Source of the DNA: Streptomyces kurssanovii
Lineage (GTDB): Bacteria > Actinomycetota > Actinomycetes > Streptomycetales > Streptomycetaceae
NCBI RefSeq assembly: GCF_014649695.1
Contig: NZ_BMTN01000002.1
Span: 434,001-498,000, forward strand
Length of the DNA stretch: 64,000 nt
Reading direction: 5' to 3'
The position numbers were made by a program, and so were the translations under genes. Numbering within the stretch: position 1 is the first letter of the stretch; every line of letters starts with the position of its first letter. Below the pieces are notes generated by a model. It saw only the letters and a program-made list of their open reading frames with translations. It was not told the origin of the DNA and searched no databases. This document shows, one piece after another, positions 37,301-46,220 of this stretch.

Positions 37301-40300
37301 GGAACTGCTTGACCGGCCGGTTCAACGCGTCGTACTCGGTGCGCTGGGCGAAGTCGTCCGCTGCCGCCGTCTCGGTACCCCGCGGCGTGATGACCTTGGT
37401 GGTGTTGCCGACCTCGTCGTACTCGAACTGCGTCTTGCGGAAGATGGTGCCCGAGTACGGGGTACGCATCTCCTTCCGCTTGCCCCGCTTGTCGTAGTCG
37501 ATGAACGTGGAGTTGTTCTCGGCGTCCTTGGTCTCGATGACCAGGGAGTCCTTGTCGTAGAAGCTCGACGTGGACTTGCCGGCCGCGTCCGTCACCGTCG
37601 TGACCCGGTGGTTCAGGTCGTAGGCCTTCTTCGTCATGAAGTCGGCGGGGTCGGCGGTGGCGTTCTTCTTCGGGTCCACCACCTTGGTGACGTTGCCGAC
37701 GTTGTCGTACTCGTACGAGATCTTGTCGCCGTCCGCGTTCACCGCGGAGACGAGCTGGTAGATCTCGTCGTAGTCGTTCGTCGTGACGTAGTCCGTCGCG
37801 TCAGCCGTCGTCAGCGAACCCTTCGGCTCGGTCGTCGTCCTGAGGTTGCCGACCTTGTCGTAGGTGTACGTCGACTTCCGCTCGTCCGACGTGGTCGTGT
37901 CCTTGGGGGCCGTGGCCGCGGTGATCTGGTCCGCCGCGTCGTACACCGCCGTGGAGACGGCGCCGTTCGGCGAGGTCGACGTGACGACGTTGTTGTTGGC
38001 GTCGTACTGCGGCGCCGGAGTGGTGATCACCGCCCCGGCTTCCTTGGGCACCGTGGCCACCATCGGACGCCCGAAGGTGTCGTAGGTCTGGGTGACCTTC
38101 GCGCCCAGGGCGTCGGTGACCTCCCTGACCTGACCCCGGTCGTCGTACACGTACGACGTCGACCTGTTCAGGGCGTCGGTGATGGTGGCCGGGAATCCGG
38201 TCGGCCCGAAGCCGCTGTTGCTGGTCGGGTTGCCGTTGGCGTCGATCACCTTGGTCAGCTGACCATAGGCGTTGTACTCGTACGACGTGGTGTAGTCGTC
38301 CGCCGTCGCGGTGGCGACACCCTCCGGGTCCGTCACCGTCTTCAGGTTGCCGTAGGTGTCGTAGCCGAACTGCCACTTCCGACCCTCGGGCGAGGTCTTG
38401 GTGAACAGGTCGGCGGAGAAGCCGTCCAGACGCGTCTGGTAGCTGTACTGCTGCGAGTTCGCCGGGTAGGTGCCGGGCGCGCAGTCCGAGGACGGCGGGA
38501 CGCCGGCCTTGTTGTTCTCCGCGTCGCGCTGCCAGAGCGGGTAGCCGGTCTTCTGGTCGTAGCAGTACGCGGTCTTGGCGCCGTTGGCCTCCTCGAGGTA
38601 CGTGACGTTGTTGTCGGCGTCCCACGACATCTTCGACGTCTGCGACTTGGCGTTCGTCGTCTGCACGCCTCGGCCGAAGTCGTCGGTGACGTACGTCGCC
38701 GTGTGGTTCTCGGCGTCGGTGACCTTGGTGTCGGTGAACTTGGTGTTCGCGGCGTTCACGGCGTAGGTGTAGCCCGTGGAGCCCTGCAGACGGTCGGTGA
38801 TCGTCTTGGTCCACCAGTGGTACTTCGGGTCGTCACCTGTCTGCGGCGCGTAGTACGCCATGTTCGTCGCGTTGCCGCGCGGGTCGGTGGCCTTGACCAG
38901 CTTGACGTTCTTGTTCCCCTGGGTGGCGTCGTAGGTGAACTTGAACACCTTGGGCTGGCTGGATCCGACGCCGTCGGTGATCTGGCCGAGCAGGCCCTTG
39001 GTGGTGTAGTAGAACTCGATCTTCCGGCCCGAGATGTCCGTCATGGACTTCACGTGGTCGTAGATCTTGGAGTTGTTCAGGCTGCCCGTGTCGGTGGTCA
39101 GGACTCCGGAGTCATTGACGTACTGGTAGCCGGACTGGCCCTTGGTCCAGTAGTCGACGGTCAGCGTCTGACGGCCGGCCGGGTCGGTGATGTACTTGAG
39201 GAACTTGGTCGGCTTGTTGTTGGACTTGCGCTCCTCGTAGGTGAACGTCTGCGTGTTGCCGTTCTTGTCGACCGACGACGTCATGTAGCCGTCGCAGCCG
39301 AACAGGAACCGCGTGCCGTCCGGGCGGGTCAGCGTCCAGGCGTCCGGGACCGGGTCCTTGGTCGGCTTGCAGTCCAGGCCCGACTTCATCGTGACCTTGT
39401 AGTGGACGCCCGCGGGAGCCTTCCACACGCTGTTGACGCTGTCCCAGCGGAAGACGTGCGTGGTGCCGTCACCGTCCGGGAGACGGATCTCCGTCGGGTT
39501 CGGGTTGGGGTGGAAGTCCAGCGGCGCGCCGAGCCGGATGGGCCCCGCGGCCTGGAACGACCAGCCGTGGCCCGCCACCGTGTCGGAGGTGTCCTGCGAG
39601 TTGTACGCGAACCGGGCGAACGTGCTCAGACCGCGGCCGGGGTTGCTGAACGCGTTGTACTGCCACACACCGTTGCCGGACGCCAGGTTGTTCATGATCG
39701 TCGAGCCGGCGCCGGTGTTCTTGCCGGTGTAGCTGTAGAACTTCTCCATGCCGAGGCTGTTGGAGGTCGGGTCCTCCACGGCGACGTTCTGCTTCAGCGG
39801 CGGAATGCCGCCGGTCCCGGCGGAGAGCCAGGTGCCGTCGGCGATCTTGCGAACGTCCCAGCCCAGCACGTACTCGTTGCGCTTGTTGCCCGTGTCCGAG
39901 TTGATCGGGGTGGCGACCTTCGCCTGGATCGTGGCCGACTTGCCCGGGAGCAGGGCCGGGATCGGGGTCTCCAGCTGGTTGCCGCCGGTGGTCACGTCCG
40001 TGCCGTCGGGGAGCTTCCAGGTGTAGGAGAGCTCGCGCTCACCCGCCGCCCACGCGGAGGACGTGGTGTTGGTGACCGTGAACTCCACCGTGTAGGTGGT
40101 GTTCGGCGTCATCCGGGCCGGGGTGGTGGGCGCGTAGTACGTGTCCTCCGTGGTGGAGTCGACGTAGATCACGCGCAGCAGCGGCCGCAGCTGCGGGTCC
40201 GGGGCGGCCGAGGACAGGAAGATGGAGCGCTCCTGCGGGCCGGCGGTGGACTCGTCCTTCAGCTTGATCAGGGTGCCCTTGTTGCTGGTGGGCGTCTTGA

Positions 40301-43004
40301 CCCAGCTCTGGGTGAGGCTGGTGGCGTCCCACCAGTGGCGGCCCAGGTCGGTGTTGAAGGCCGGTACGTAGTCGGAGACCACCGAGGAGTGGTCACCGCC
40401 CGGCGTGGTCCACGCGGTGGTGGAGTTGGCGTTGTTCCAGGTGGCCTGGGTCTCGGTGAAGTCCCTCGTCAGCCCGTGCAGGTTGTACTGGGCCTTGGTC
40501 GTGGTGTCCCGTGTCGTCATCGTGGACCACAGGAAGACCCGGCTCTCCAGCACCGTGGCGGTGCTGGGGATGGTGGTGGTGGGCCACTTGATGACCGCGC
40601 GGGTGCGGTCGTAGGTGGCGGAGTTGTTGCCGACCGTCAGCCAGTCCTGGCCGACCGTGCCCTGCTCGATGGTGTTCAGGTTGGTCGTCGGCTTCAGCGA
40701 GGACAGCGTGGTGTCGGTGACACCGGCGCCGGCCTGGATCAGGCGCATCGTGCGGCCGGCCTTGGGGATGCCCACCACACGGGTCGGGGAACCAAGCACC
40801 TGCCCGTCGGCCGTCTTGACCGCGATCTGGTAGTAGTACGACTTGCCGATCTCCGCGCTGCTGGAGTCCGGGGTCGGGACCGCGGTGGTGTCCGTGTAGG
40901 TGGTCGCCGTCTTGGCGATCGGGGCGATCAGCGTCGCGGCCGAAGGCGTGAACACCTGCTGCGTGGAGCGGTGCAGCTGGTACTCGGCGATGTCCAGGTC
41001 CGTGTCACCGGTGGTGTTCTTGTACGCCGCCCAGGACAGCTCCGGACCGGTGCCGTGCACGACGGTCGGCGAGTTCAGCGAGGTGCCGACCTTGCCGAAG
41101 GTGACCGTCAGGCGCGGGATGGTGGACGTCTCGCCGCCGTAGTCGTAGTCCCCGGCCTCGTACTGCGGACCGCCGAGCGGCGCGGTCGAGGTCTCGTCGA
41201 CGGCCTTGATGACGAAGCCGTAGTTCGTGGCCGTGCCCGAGACCCACTTCTGGACGGTGTCCCCGACCCGGAAGTTGTGCCACTCGTTGTACTCGCCGAT
41301 GTCCTTGCGGATCTGCGCCGGGTTGACCAGCCGGACGCCGTCGGCGATGGTCCGCTTGGTGGAGTCACCGGTGTCACCGAGGACGATCTTGCCGGTGTTG
41401 CCCTTGGCGAAGTCGATCTGGGTGGTGCCCAGCTGACGCCAGCCGGTCGTTCCGGTCGCCTGGTTGACCGTGAAGTTCGCGGTCGGCTCGGCCGACGTCA
41501 CGGTGTACGGCGCGGCCGTCGCACCGTCCGTCTGCACGGGGGTGTGGACCTCGACCTTGTAGTCGGCGGCCTCGGGGACCATCGGCTGCCAGGTGTACGA
41601 CTCACCGGTCGCGGTGTTCTTGTTGTACGCGTAGTCGCTCGCGTAGCCGGTGCCGCTGACCCGCGGCCACTCACCGACCGCGGCCGTACCCGTGTCACCG
41701 TCGTCCATCACGACGCTGGTCGCGGACTGCTCGCCCACGAACGTGCTGGTCTTCTCCCACGTCGCCGTGGTCTCGTCCCAGGCACCGGTCGCCCGGCGGA
41801 CCTCCACGTCGACGTTCGTCGAACCGGAGGTGTGGACCTGGTCGAAGTACATCGACAGCTGCGCGGTGTCGATCTTCGAACCGGTCGGGATCTCGTCCAG
41901 CGGGAACTTGATCAGCGACCGGGCGATGCCCGTGCTGCTGGTCTTGCCCGCCGACATGTCCCACGTGCTGTTGAAGTTCGTCGTCGGCGCGTCCGAGCGG
42001 ACCATGACGTCCTGCGACTCGGTCGGCGACGGCGCGATCGTGATCGTCGGGTCGATCACCACCGGGTACTGCCGCTCCGGCGCCGCCAGCCACTTGGCAT
42101 CGGGAGTGACGGTCAGCCGCCACTGCTCGCCGTGCCGGGACAGCTCCTGCGACACCTTCGCGCTGTAGGAGGTGCCGTACGGGGACGCCTTGTCCTTCTT
42201 CGCGTCCGTCATGAACGCCGGCGGGATCACCAGCACCGGGTTCGCCGGGTCCTCGCCGAACAGGGCGATCGAACCGTCGCCCCGCTCCTTCGGCTCCAGC
42301 TCGCCGGCGTCCAGCGTGAAGACGAACTTCACCGGCGCCTTCGGCGCCTCGGCCAGGGTGATGTTCTCCTTCACCCGGCCCGCACCCACCTGGTACGACA
42401 CATCCGCACCGGACGCCAGACCCTTGTAGGTGACCGTGTCGGCCTTCACGGACGGCGCGACACCCTTGGCCGCGCCTTCCAGACCGAGCACGACCGCCTG
42501 GCCGGATTCCGTCTCGAAGCGCACCAGCTTCGACGCGTCCGAACCGAACCAGCTACGGCCGGTGTTCGTCGTGTTCGCGAAGTCGAAACCCTTCGCGTCC
42601 GACGCACGCACCGTCGTGTCGATCGGCTTCCACGACGAGCCCGACCGGTACGACACGGGCTTCGCCGACAGCTCGGCCTCCACCCGCCCGTCCGACATCT
42701 GCCAGAACCGCGCCTGCGGTGTGCGCCGCTCCGCCAGCTCCTTGACCCGCTGGGCCGGCGGCAGCTTCTCGCCCTTCGGCAGCTTCTCCCGGCTCGGTAT
42801 CTCGAGCTTTCCACCGACCGGAGGCTTCGCATCCTCCTTCTCGTCCTCGTCGGAGAACCAGCCCGCTATGGTGTCGACAACGCCCTTGCCGTCATCCTTT
42901 TCGGGCCCTGATGACGGGGCCGCATAAGCGACCTGCGGCAGCAGCGTTCCCGCCACCGCCGACACCACCAAACAGGAGATGTATCTCCTGTATGGAACTT
43001 TCAC
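34326..43004 (-). CDS. Secreted RHS/YD-repeat polymorphic toxin with C-terminal DRGH nuclease
   Basis: 2,892 residues from GTG 43004 (ribosome site AAAGG). A signal peptide (VKVPYRRYISCLVVSAVAG, cleavage near Ala29) is followed by a Lys/Glu-rich segment. Two DNRLRE-type carbohydrate-binding-like modules follow (about 335-440, 755-880), with a golvesin-like domain after the first. A long array of YD/RHS repeats (about 1150-2620) is interrupted by another golvesin-like domain (about 1950-2100). The conserved RHS end GFRDYNPGLNRFTSRD and NPVNFIELDGH precedes the variable tip. The last 240 residues are a DNA/RNA non-specific endonuclease with DRGHLIASRFGG (D2805, H2808) and downstream Asn. It would be released at neighbouring cells; immunity is by the SUKH gene. 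Confidence 0.92.
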   Translation of the reverse strand: MKVPYRRYISCLVVSAVAGTLLPQVAYAAPSSGPEKDDGKGVVDTIAGWFSDEDEKEDAKPPVGGKLEIPSREKLPKGEKLPPAQRVKELAERRTPQARFWQMSDGRVEAELSAKPVSYRSGSSWKPIDTTVRASDAKGFDFANTTNTGRSWFGSDASKLVRFETESGQAVVLGLEGAAKGVAPSVKADTVTYKGLASGADVSYQVGAGRVKENITLAEAPKAPVKFVFTLDAGELEPKERGDGSIALFGEDPANPVLVIPPAFMTDAKKDKASPYGTSYSAKVSQELSRHGEQWRLTVTPDAKWLAAPERQYPVVIDPTITIAPSPTESQDVMVRSDAPTTNFNSTWDMSAGKTSSTGIARSLIKFPLDEIPTGSKIDTAQLSMYFDQVHTSGSTNVDVEVRRATGAWDETTATWEKTSTFVGEQSATSVVMDDGDTGTAAVGEWPRVSGTGYASDYAYNKNTATGESYTWQPMVPEAADYKVEVHTPVQTDGATAAPYTVTSAEPTANFTVNQATGTTGWRQLGTTQIDFAKGNTGKIVLGDTGDSTKRTIADGVRLVNPAQIRKDIGEYNEWHNFRVGDTVQKWVSGTATNYGFVIKAVDETSTAPLGGPQYEAGDYDYGGETSTIPRLTVTFGKVGTSLNSPTVVHGTGPELSWAAYKNTTGDTDLDIAEYQLHRSTQQVFTPSAATLIAPIAKTATTYTDTTAVPTPDSSSAEIGKSYYYQIAVKTADGQVLGSPTRVVGIPKAGRTMRLIQAGAGVTDTTLSSLKPTTNLNTIEQGTVGQDWLTVGNNSATYDRTRAVIKWPTTTIPSTATVLESRVFLWSTMTTRDTTTKAQYNLHGLTRDFTETQATWNNANSTTAWTTPGGDHSSVVSDYVPAFNTDLGRHWWDATSLTQSWVKTPTSNKGTLIKLKDESTAGPQERSIFLSSAAPDPQLRPLLRVIYVDSTTEDTYYAPTTPARMTPNTTYTVEFTVTNTTSSAWAAGERELSYTWKLPDGTDVTTGGNQLETPIPALLPGKSATIQAKVATPINSDTGNKRNEYVLGWDVRKIADGTWLSAGTGGIPPLKQNVAVEDPTSNSLGMEKFYSYTGKNTGAGSTIMNNLASGNGVWQYNAFSNPGRGLSTFARFAYNSQDTSDTVAGHGWSFQAAGPIRLGAPLDFHPNPNPTEIRLPDGDGTTHVFRWDSVNSVWKAPAGVHYKVTMKSGLDCKPTKDPVPDAWTLTRPDGTRFLFGCDGYMTSSVDKNGNTQTFTYEERKSNNKPTKFLKYITDPAGRQTLTVDYWTKGQSGYQYVNDSGVLTTDTGSLNNSKIYDHVKSMTDISGRKIEFYYTTKGLLGQITDGVGSSQPKVFKFTYDATQGNKNVKLVKATDPRGNATNMAYYAPQTGDDPKYHWWTKTITDRLQGSTGYTYAVNAANTKFTDTKVTDAENHTATYVTDDFGRGVQTTNAKSQTSKMSWDADNNVTYLEEANGAKTAYCYDQKTGYPLWQRDAENNKAGVPPSSDCAPGTYPANSQQYSYQTRLDGFSADLFTKTSPEGRKWQFGYDTYGNLKTVTDPEGVATATADDYTTSYEYNAYGQLTKVIDANGNPTSNSGFGPTGFPATITDALNRSTSYVYDDRGQVREVTDALGAKVTQTYDTFGRPMVATVPKEAGAVITTPAPQYDANNNVVTSTSPNGAVSTAVYDAADQITAATAPKDTTTSDERKSTYTYDKVGNLRTTTEPKGSLTTADATDYVTTNDYDEIYQLVSAVNADGDKISYEYDNVGNVTKVVDPKKNATADPADFMTKKAYDLNHRVTTVTDAAGKSTSSFYDKDSLVIETKDAENNSTFIDYDKRGKRKEMRTPYSGTIFRKTQFEYDEVGNTTKVITPRGTETAAADDFAQRTEYDALNRPVKQFQPYAPADSRYNDPNVYTETVYDEVGRTKKTSAPPSEGQTVRNDTTFDYFDNGWIRKSTDPWDITTTYDYTDTGQQKARTLTSAGGSSNRTMTWSYYPDGKLKSKSDDGVPVGSGVVLVDNSDAQHTSSSGTWSTGDIAGQQGYDHRTHAAGSGTDAFNWTLNVPKDGTYTAYVKFPAVPGAATTAKYTLSQGATTHPAVTKNQNTAAGTWVALGSYSLKQGNDAKLKLEQNSGGVVVADAVKLVRDTTGETDAEKNTFAYSYDVNGNLTSIDDTSSGTKIDAYTVAYTGLNQVQKVTEALAGQEKKVTSFTYDSNGRTETVTHPDQFSKYTYDLRELVQQVSVGKTATDASPKVTSYTYTDRGQKLRETKANQNTVDYTYYLNGVLKSTTEKKGSGTLVSSHTYAYDANGSKAQDVAKKMNADNHAAYLESTTDYTYDPSDRLAKSVKTGNGAGTDTYVHDDNANVISQTVKGTSTTYTYDRNRLQSAVMGGSTATYNYDPFGRQESVVAGGKVIERSVYDGFDHVVESLKADDAGALKSTKYTFDPLDRTASKTADGKTTDFTYLGLSTEVLGEEVAGELTKSYQYSPWGERLSQVKHNTDGTSENGFYGYNSHTDVETLTDKDGNAKATYGYTAYGSDDKDEFTGIDKPVANDPTKESYNPYRFNSKRWDAHSGTYDMGFRDYNPGLNRFTSRDMYNGALSDMGLGSDPYTGNRYAFTGGNPVNFIELDGHCFGWDACEKFFGGGDSGSTKTAPKSAPKVGGGGWLTVFDVFLNGVGWNDETGPNGYETEPGPTPNYNKGLLTKPDDQKEWQGGVTRFPFQKADCGKRQSQIYYMPLDSAGRSQGAIACLNWHDVNNVDKKTGEIYGGDGIFGSPTVWPTDDPLFIPKAMQKGGPLYRKGLDRGHLIASRFGGSGEDIRNLAPMYKDVNQVTMSAVEDAVANQINNGHTVFYQVMVSYPSPTDPMPDRFDITWSSSSGASATVPIYNTP

Positions 43005-43066
43005 GTCATTACCTTTCCGCACTGCGGGCCGAATCCCCGCACGCGGAAGAGGTCCGCACACGGAAA

Positions 43067-43125
43067 AGCGGCACGCCGAGTAAGCCCCATCGGGGGTTTC
43101 CGACGCAGCCTGAATCCGTGCCGCT
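43067..43125 (-). promoter_or_regulatory. Structured leader of the RHS gene (attenuator-like hairpin)
   Basis: In the minus-strand transcript, 43125-43117 pairs perfectly (9 bp) with 43075-43067 and is followed by UUUU. The 41-base loop holds a second C-rich/G-rich stem around 43085-43096. It lies 63-121 bases before the RHS start. It looks like an intrinsic terminator within a 5' leader; no known riboswitch is recognised. Confidence 0.45.
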
Positions 43126-43288
43126 CTTCTGCAGGCGAGCAGACGTCTGACCAGCTCACGAGCGCGGCAGGGGATTATTGATCAACGAAGTGACACCACG
43201 TCAAGCCGACGGACATTCGGGGCAAGGCGTGAACCCCCGGCCGCTTCGCCCCTTTTGGCCGGTCGCTCGCGCGGCGTGCCGTGCATGG

Positions 43289-43298
43289 TGTATAACCG
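43289..43298 (+). promoter_or_regulatory. Possible -10 region of the MmpS-like gene
   Basis: TGTATAACCG, 54 bases before the MmpS-like start; the same ten bases occur on the minus strand at 23167-23176 upstream of the L,D-transpeptidase gene. No convincing -35 at 17 bp. Confidence 0.35.
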
Positions 43299-43351
43299 CC
43301 CGGTTCGACGCCATCCGATTCAGCCGTCTATCCGAAAGCCGAGCCCCGCTC

Positions 43352-43930
43352 ATGTCATCCAAGGAATCCACGGAAAGCGCAGAGCCGGAGGGAAAGTCCG
43401 ACATGACGCCGGACACGGAAACCGCGGAAGCGGAAACGGCCGTCGCGGAAAAGACGCACACGGAAGCAGATGAAGAGGGAACACCGGACCCCGAGACGGT
43501 GAACGAGAGCCCGAAGGCGGGCGCCGGCGGCGGCCGGGCGGGCGTGGCGATCGCCGCCGTCCTGCTGCTCGCCTGCGGCGGCCTCATCGGCTACGGCGTG
43601 CTCGACAGCGAGGAGAAGCCGAAGCCCCCGACCGTGCCGACCGCGGCGGTGACGTACGAGGTCACGGGCGAGGGACCGGTCGAGATCTCCTACCTCGCCC
43701 GCAGCGAGGACGGCACGGCGACCGTCGTCCGGGGCGCCGAGCTTCCGTGGAAGAAGACCGTCCAAGTGCCTCTGGGCAAGCCGCCGACCATCGCCATCGT
43801 CCTCGGCGAGAAGGGCGGCCAGGCGGCCTGCACGCTCGCGATCCGCGGCGAGCACGTCCAACGCGCCACGGCCATGGGCGAGTTCGGCCGTGCCACCTGC
43901 GCGGGCGAGCTGCCCGCCACCGACAACTGA
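43352..43930 (+). CDS. MmpS-like membrane protein
   Basis: 192 residues: an acidic Glu/Thr/Ala-rich cytoplasmic N-terminus (about 65 residues), one transmembrane helix (about 70-92, VAIAAVLLLACGGLIGYGVL), and an extracytoplasmic beta domain with VTYEVTGEGPVEISYLARS, then GAELPWKKTVQVPLG and CTLAIRGEHVQRA. That is the MmpS pattern (small partner of MmpL transporters), but no MmpL gene is near. ATG 43352 chosen; the longer upstream frame lacks coding character. It diverges from the RHS gene and precedes the PGRP amidase by 38 bases. Confidence 0.75.
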   Translation: MSSKESTESAEPEGKSDMTPDTETAEAETAVAEKTHTEADEEGTPDPETVNESPKAGAGGGRAGVAIAAVLLLACGGLIGYGVLDSEEKPKPPTVPTAAVTYEVTGEGPVEISYLARSEDGTATVVRGAELPWKKTVQVPLGKPPTIAIVLGEKGGQAACTLAIRGEHVQRATAMGEFGRATCAGELPATDN

Positions 43931-43968
43931 TCACCGCGCACACGATGCGCGTACGAGGTTTACGAGGG

Positions 43969-45570
43969 ATGGGCATGAATCCGAGAGGGACTCGCGCGCG
44001 ACGGGCGAGAAGAGCACCGAAGACCGTCTGGCTGGCAGCGGGAGCAGTGGTCCTGGCGGGCACGGGGGTGACGGCCGTCGCCGTCACCGGCGGCTCCGGG
44101 AGCACCGGCGCCGACGACGACCCCCGGCCCGTGAAGGCCCACACGCTGGCACTGGACGGCAAGGACGCGAAGAAGCGCGAGCTGCCGCGCACGGAGACGC
44201 AGTTGTTCTCGCTCATCGGCGTCTCCTGGGAGGACAGCGCCGACGACTTCGAGGGCACCGCGCAGATACGCACCCGCAGCGCGGACGGCGGCGCCTGGAC
44301 CGACTGGCGCGATCTCGACTTCGACATCCGGGCCCCTGAGTCGGAGGAGGGCGACGCGGCGGGCGTCCGCGGCGCCTCCGAGCCGCTGTGGGTGGGACCG
44401 TCGGACGCCGTCGAGGCCCGTGTGGTGGCCGGCGGCAAGGAGACCGCGGTGCCCGACGCACTGCGGCTCGACATGATCGACCCGGGCGCGGGCGGGGACG
44501 CCACGCAGACCGCCAAGCCGGGGCGGGGCGTGGTGCAGCCACAGCGGACCACCACCCGCAAGCCGACGACGCAGCCGGCGCCCTCGACCACCCCCGCGAC
44601 CACCGAGCCCGGCACACCGCCGGCGAGCCCGACCGGCGGCGCCGGCGACGGAAGCTCCCCGCCGCCCTCACCGAGCCTCGAGCCGACCCCGAGCTCACCG
44701 CCCCCGTCCGGCGACCCGACGTCGCCCGGGCCGAGCACGGAGCCGACCACAGCCGAGCCCGGCGACCCCTCGCCGCCGGCGTCGTCCCTCGAACCCTCGA
44801 CGATCCCTCCGTCCCCGAGCGGGGAGCCGGCCGGGCCGACAGCGAGCACGGAACCGGCGCCCGTGCCGACCGTCTCTCCCGAACCGTCGCCCACGGAGAC
44901 CTCCGCGGAGCCCAGCAGCGACCCGGAGCCCGGCACGAGCCCGAGTGCCACCGACACGACGCCGTCCGTGCCACCGATCGTGCACCGCGCCGGCTGGGGC
45001 GCCGACGAGTCGCTCGTCGCGGACCCGCCCTCCTACCTGGACAAGGTCGACGCGGTCTTCGTCCACCACACCGCCGGCACGAACAGCTACGACTGCGCCG
45101 AGTCACCGGCCATCATCCGGGCGATCCTCACGTACCACGTGAAGACCAACGGCTGGAACGACATCGGCTACAACTTCTTCGTCGACAAGTGCGGAACGGT
45201 CTTCGAGGGCCGCGCGGGTGGCGTGGACAAGCCGGTGCGCGGGGCCCACACGTTCGGCTTCAACGGCTACTCGTCCGGCGTCTCGCTCCTCGGCGACTAC
45301 GAGAACGGCGGTACGCCGACTCCCGCGGCCAAGCAGGCCATCGCCGACGTCACCGCGTGGAAGCTCGGCCTGCACGGCGTCGACCCCGAGGCGAAGGTGA
45401 CGCTCACGGCGGCCGGCGACACGGGCGTCTACAAGAACGGCGAGCAGGCCACGCTCGACACCGTCTCCGGCCACCGCGACGGCTTCGCCACGCTCTGCCC
45501 GGGCGCCACGCTGTACTCGGCGCTGCCGGAGATCCGCCGCACGGCGGGTGCGTCGGTGTACGCGCGCTGA
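43969..45570 (+). CDS. Secreted peptidoglycan recognition protein / N-acetylmuramoyl-L-alanine amidase
   Basis: 533 residues. A basic N-terminus and signal/anchor helix (about 20-42) lead to a domain seen in Streptomyces amidases (ETQLFSLIGVSWEDSADDF, then SEPLWVGPSDAVEAR). Next comes a Pro/Ser/Thr/Glu linker of about 150 residues. The C-terminal PGRP/amidase_2 domain has HRAGWGADES, zinc ligands in VFVHHTAGT, GYNFFVDKCGTVFEGRAGG, then SGHRDGFATLCPG. It cleaves the amide bond between MurNAc and L-Ala in the wall. ATG 43969 chosen over 43945 and 43975 by Shine-Dalgarno spacing. Confidence 0.9.
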   Translation: MGMNPRGTRARRARRAPKTVWLAAGAVVLAGTGVTAVAVTGGSGSTGADDDPRPVKAHTLALDGKDAKKRELPRTETQLFSLIGVSWEDSADDFEGTAQIRTRSADGGAWTDWRDLDFDIRAPESEEGDAAGVRGASEPLWVGPSDAVEARVVAGGKETAVPDALRLDMIDPGAGGDATQTAKPGRGVVQPQRTTTRKPTTQPAPSTTPATTEPGTPPASPTGGAGDGSSPPPSPSLEPTPSSPPPSGDPTSPGPSTEPTTAEPGDPSPPASSLEPSTIPPSPSGEPAGPTASTEPAPVPTVSPEPSPTETSAEPSSDPEPGTSPSATDTTPSVPPIVHRAGWGADESLVADPPSYLDKVDAVFVHHTAGTNSYDCAESPAIIRAILTYHVKTNGWNDIGYNFFVDKCGTVFEGRAGGVDKPVRGAHTFGFNGYSSGVSLLGDYENGGTPTPAAKQAIADVTAWKLGLHGVDPEAKVTLTAAGDTGVYKNGEQATLDTVSGHRDGFATLCPGATLYSALPEIRRTAGASVYAR

Positions 45571-45579
45571 ACGACCGGG

Positions 45580-45613
45580 CGGCCGCTTCCCGCACTCGTG
45601 GTGGGAGCGGCCG
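45580..45613 (+). terminator. Hairpin after the amidase gene
   Basis: Seven-base GC stem (45580-45586 with 45607-45613) extended by four more pairs after a one-base bulge, nine bases past the stop. It lies between convergent genes. Confidence 0.55.
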
Positions 45614-45653
45614 TTCCGCGTGCCGGGCCCCGGCCGGACGTGCCACGCCCGTC

Positions 45654-46220
45654 TCAGCCCGTGACGCGCGCCCGGCGCGAGACCGCCGCGCGGAGGATGC
45701 GGCGTCCTTCCGTCGACACTTCGAGCGCGTGGCGCAGGCCGTTGCCGCCGGGCGGCTCCGCGAGGATCTCCAGCACTTGGGCCTGGCGCCGCAACTCCCC
45801 CCCGACCAAGGGCCCGACACCGTCCGGCTCACCCTCGCCCTCGCGACAGCGCTCGATGCTCTCGGCCGCGCAGTCGCCCATGTCGAAACGCCGGTGCACC
45901 TCGAGGGCGGTGACGGAGCAGCCGTCGGCCCACTCGCGCAGGGACGCCACGGCCCAGTCGGAGGGGGCCGCGCCGAGCATCGCCCGTACGAGGGCGGCGT
46001 CTTCGTCGCCCGGCGGCGTGGCCTCCATGGCCTGCCGCGCGGCCGCGAGCGCGCCGGCCCACTCCTCCTCGCCGCCGGCGAGCCCCGCCCAGAGCGGACG
46101 CAGCGTGTCGTCCTCCACCGCGAGCAGCGGCAGACAGCGGTCGAGGCACGCGAGCCCGCTCGCGGCCAGGCCACGCTCATCCGCCTGTGCGATGAGTGCC
46201 GTCAGGCTCTTGGAGGTCAT
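45654..46220 (-). CDS. Hypothetical cytoplasmic protein, Ala/Leu-rich, helical
   Basis: 188 residues, probably all helical: SLTALIAQADERGLAASGLA, then LDRCLPLLAVEDDTLRPLWA and EEEWAGALAAARQAMEA. There is a conserved-looking CSVTALEVHRRFDMGDCAAE in the middle. No recognised domain. Proteins of this size and composition are common in Streptomyces, often beside cell-wall enzymes, but no function can be given. The promoter region carries an inverted repeat at 46245-46264. Confidence 0.6.
   Translation of the reverse strand: MTSKSLTALIAQADERGLAASGLACLDRCLPLLAVEDDTLRPLWAGLAGGEEEWAGALAAARQAMEATPPGDEDAALVRAMLGAAPSDWAVASLREWADGCSVTALEVHRRFDMGDCAAESIERCREGEGEPDGVGPLVGGELRRQAQVLEILAEPPGGNGLRHALEVSTEGRRILRAAVSRRARVTG

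Noticed and set aside
34581-42911. A 2,776-codon open frame on the plus strand opposite the RHS gene
   Set aside because: It is the mirror of a high-GC coding frame. Its translation is Arg/Gly/Val-rich without motifs, while the minus strand gives a signal peptide, YD repeats and a nuclease.
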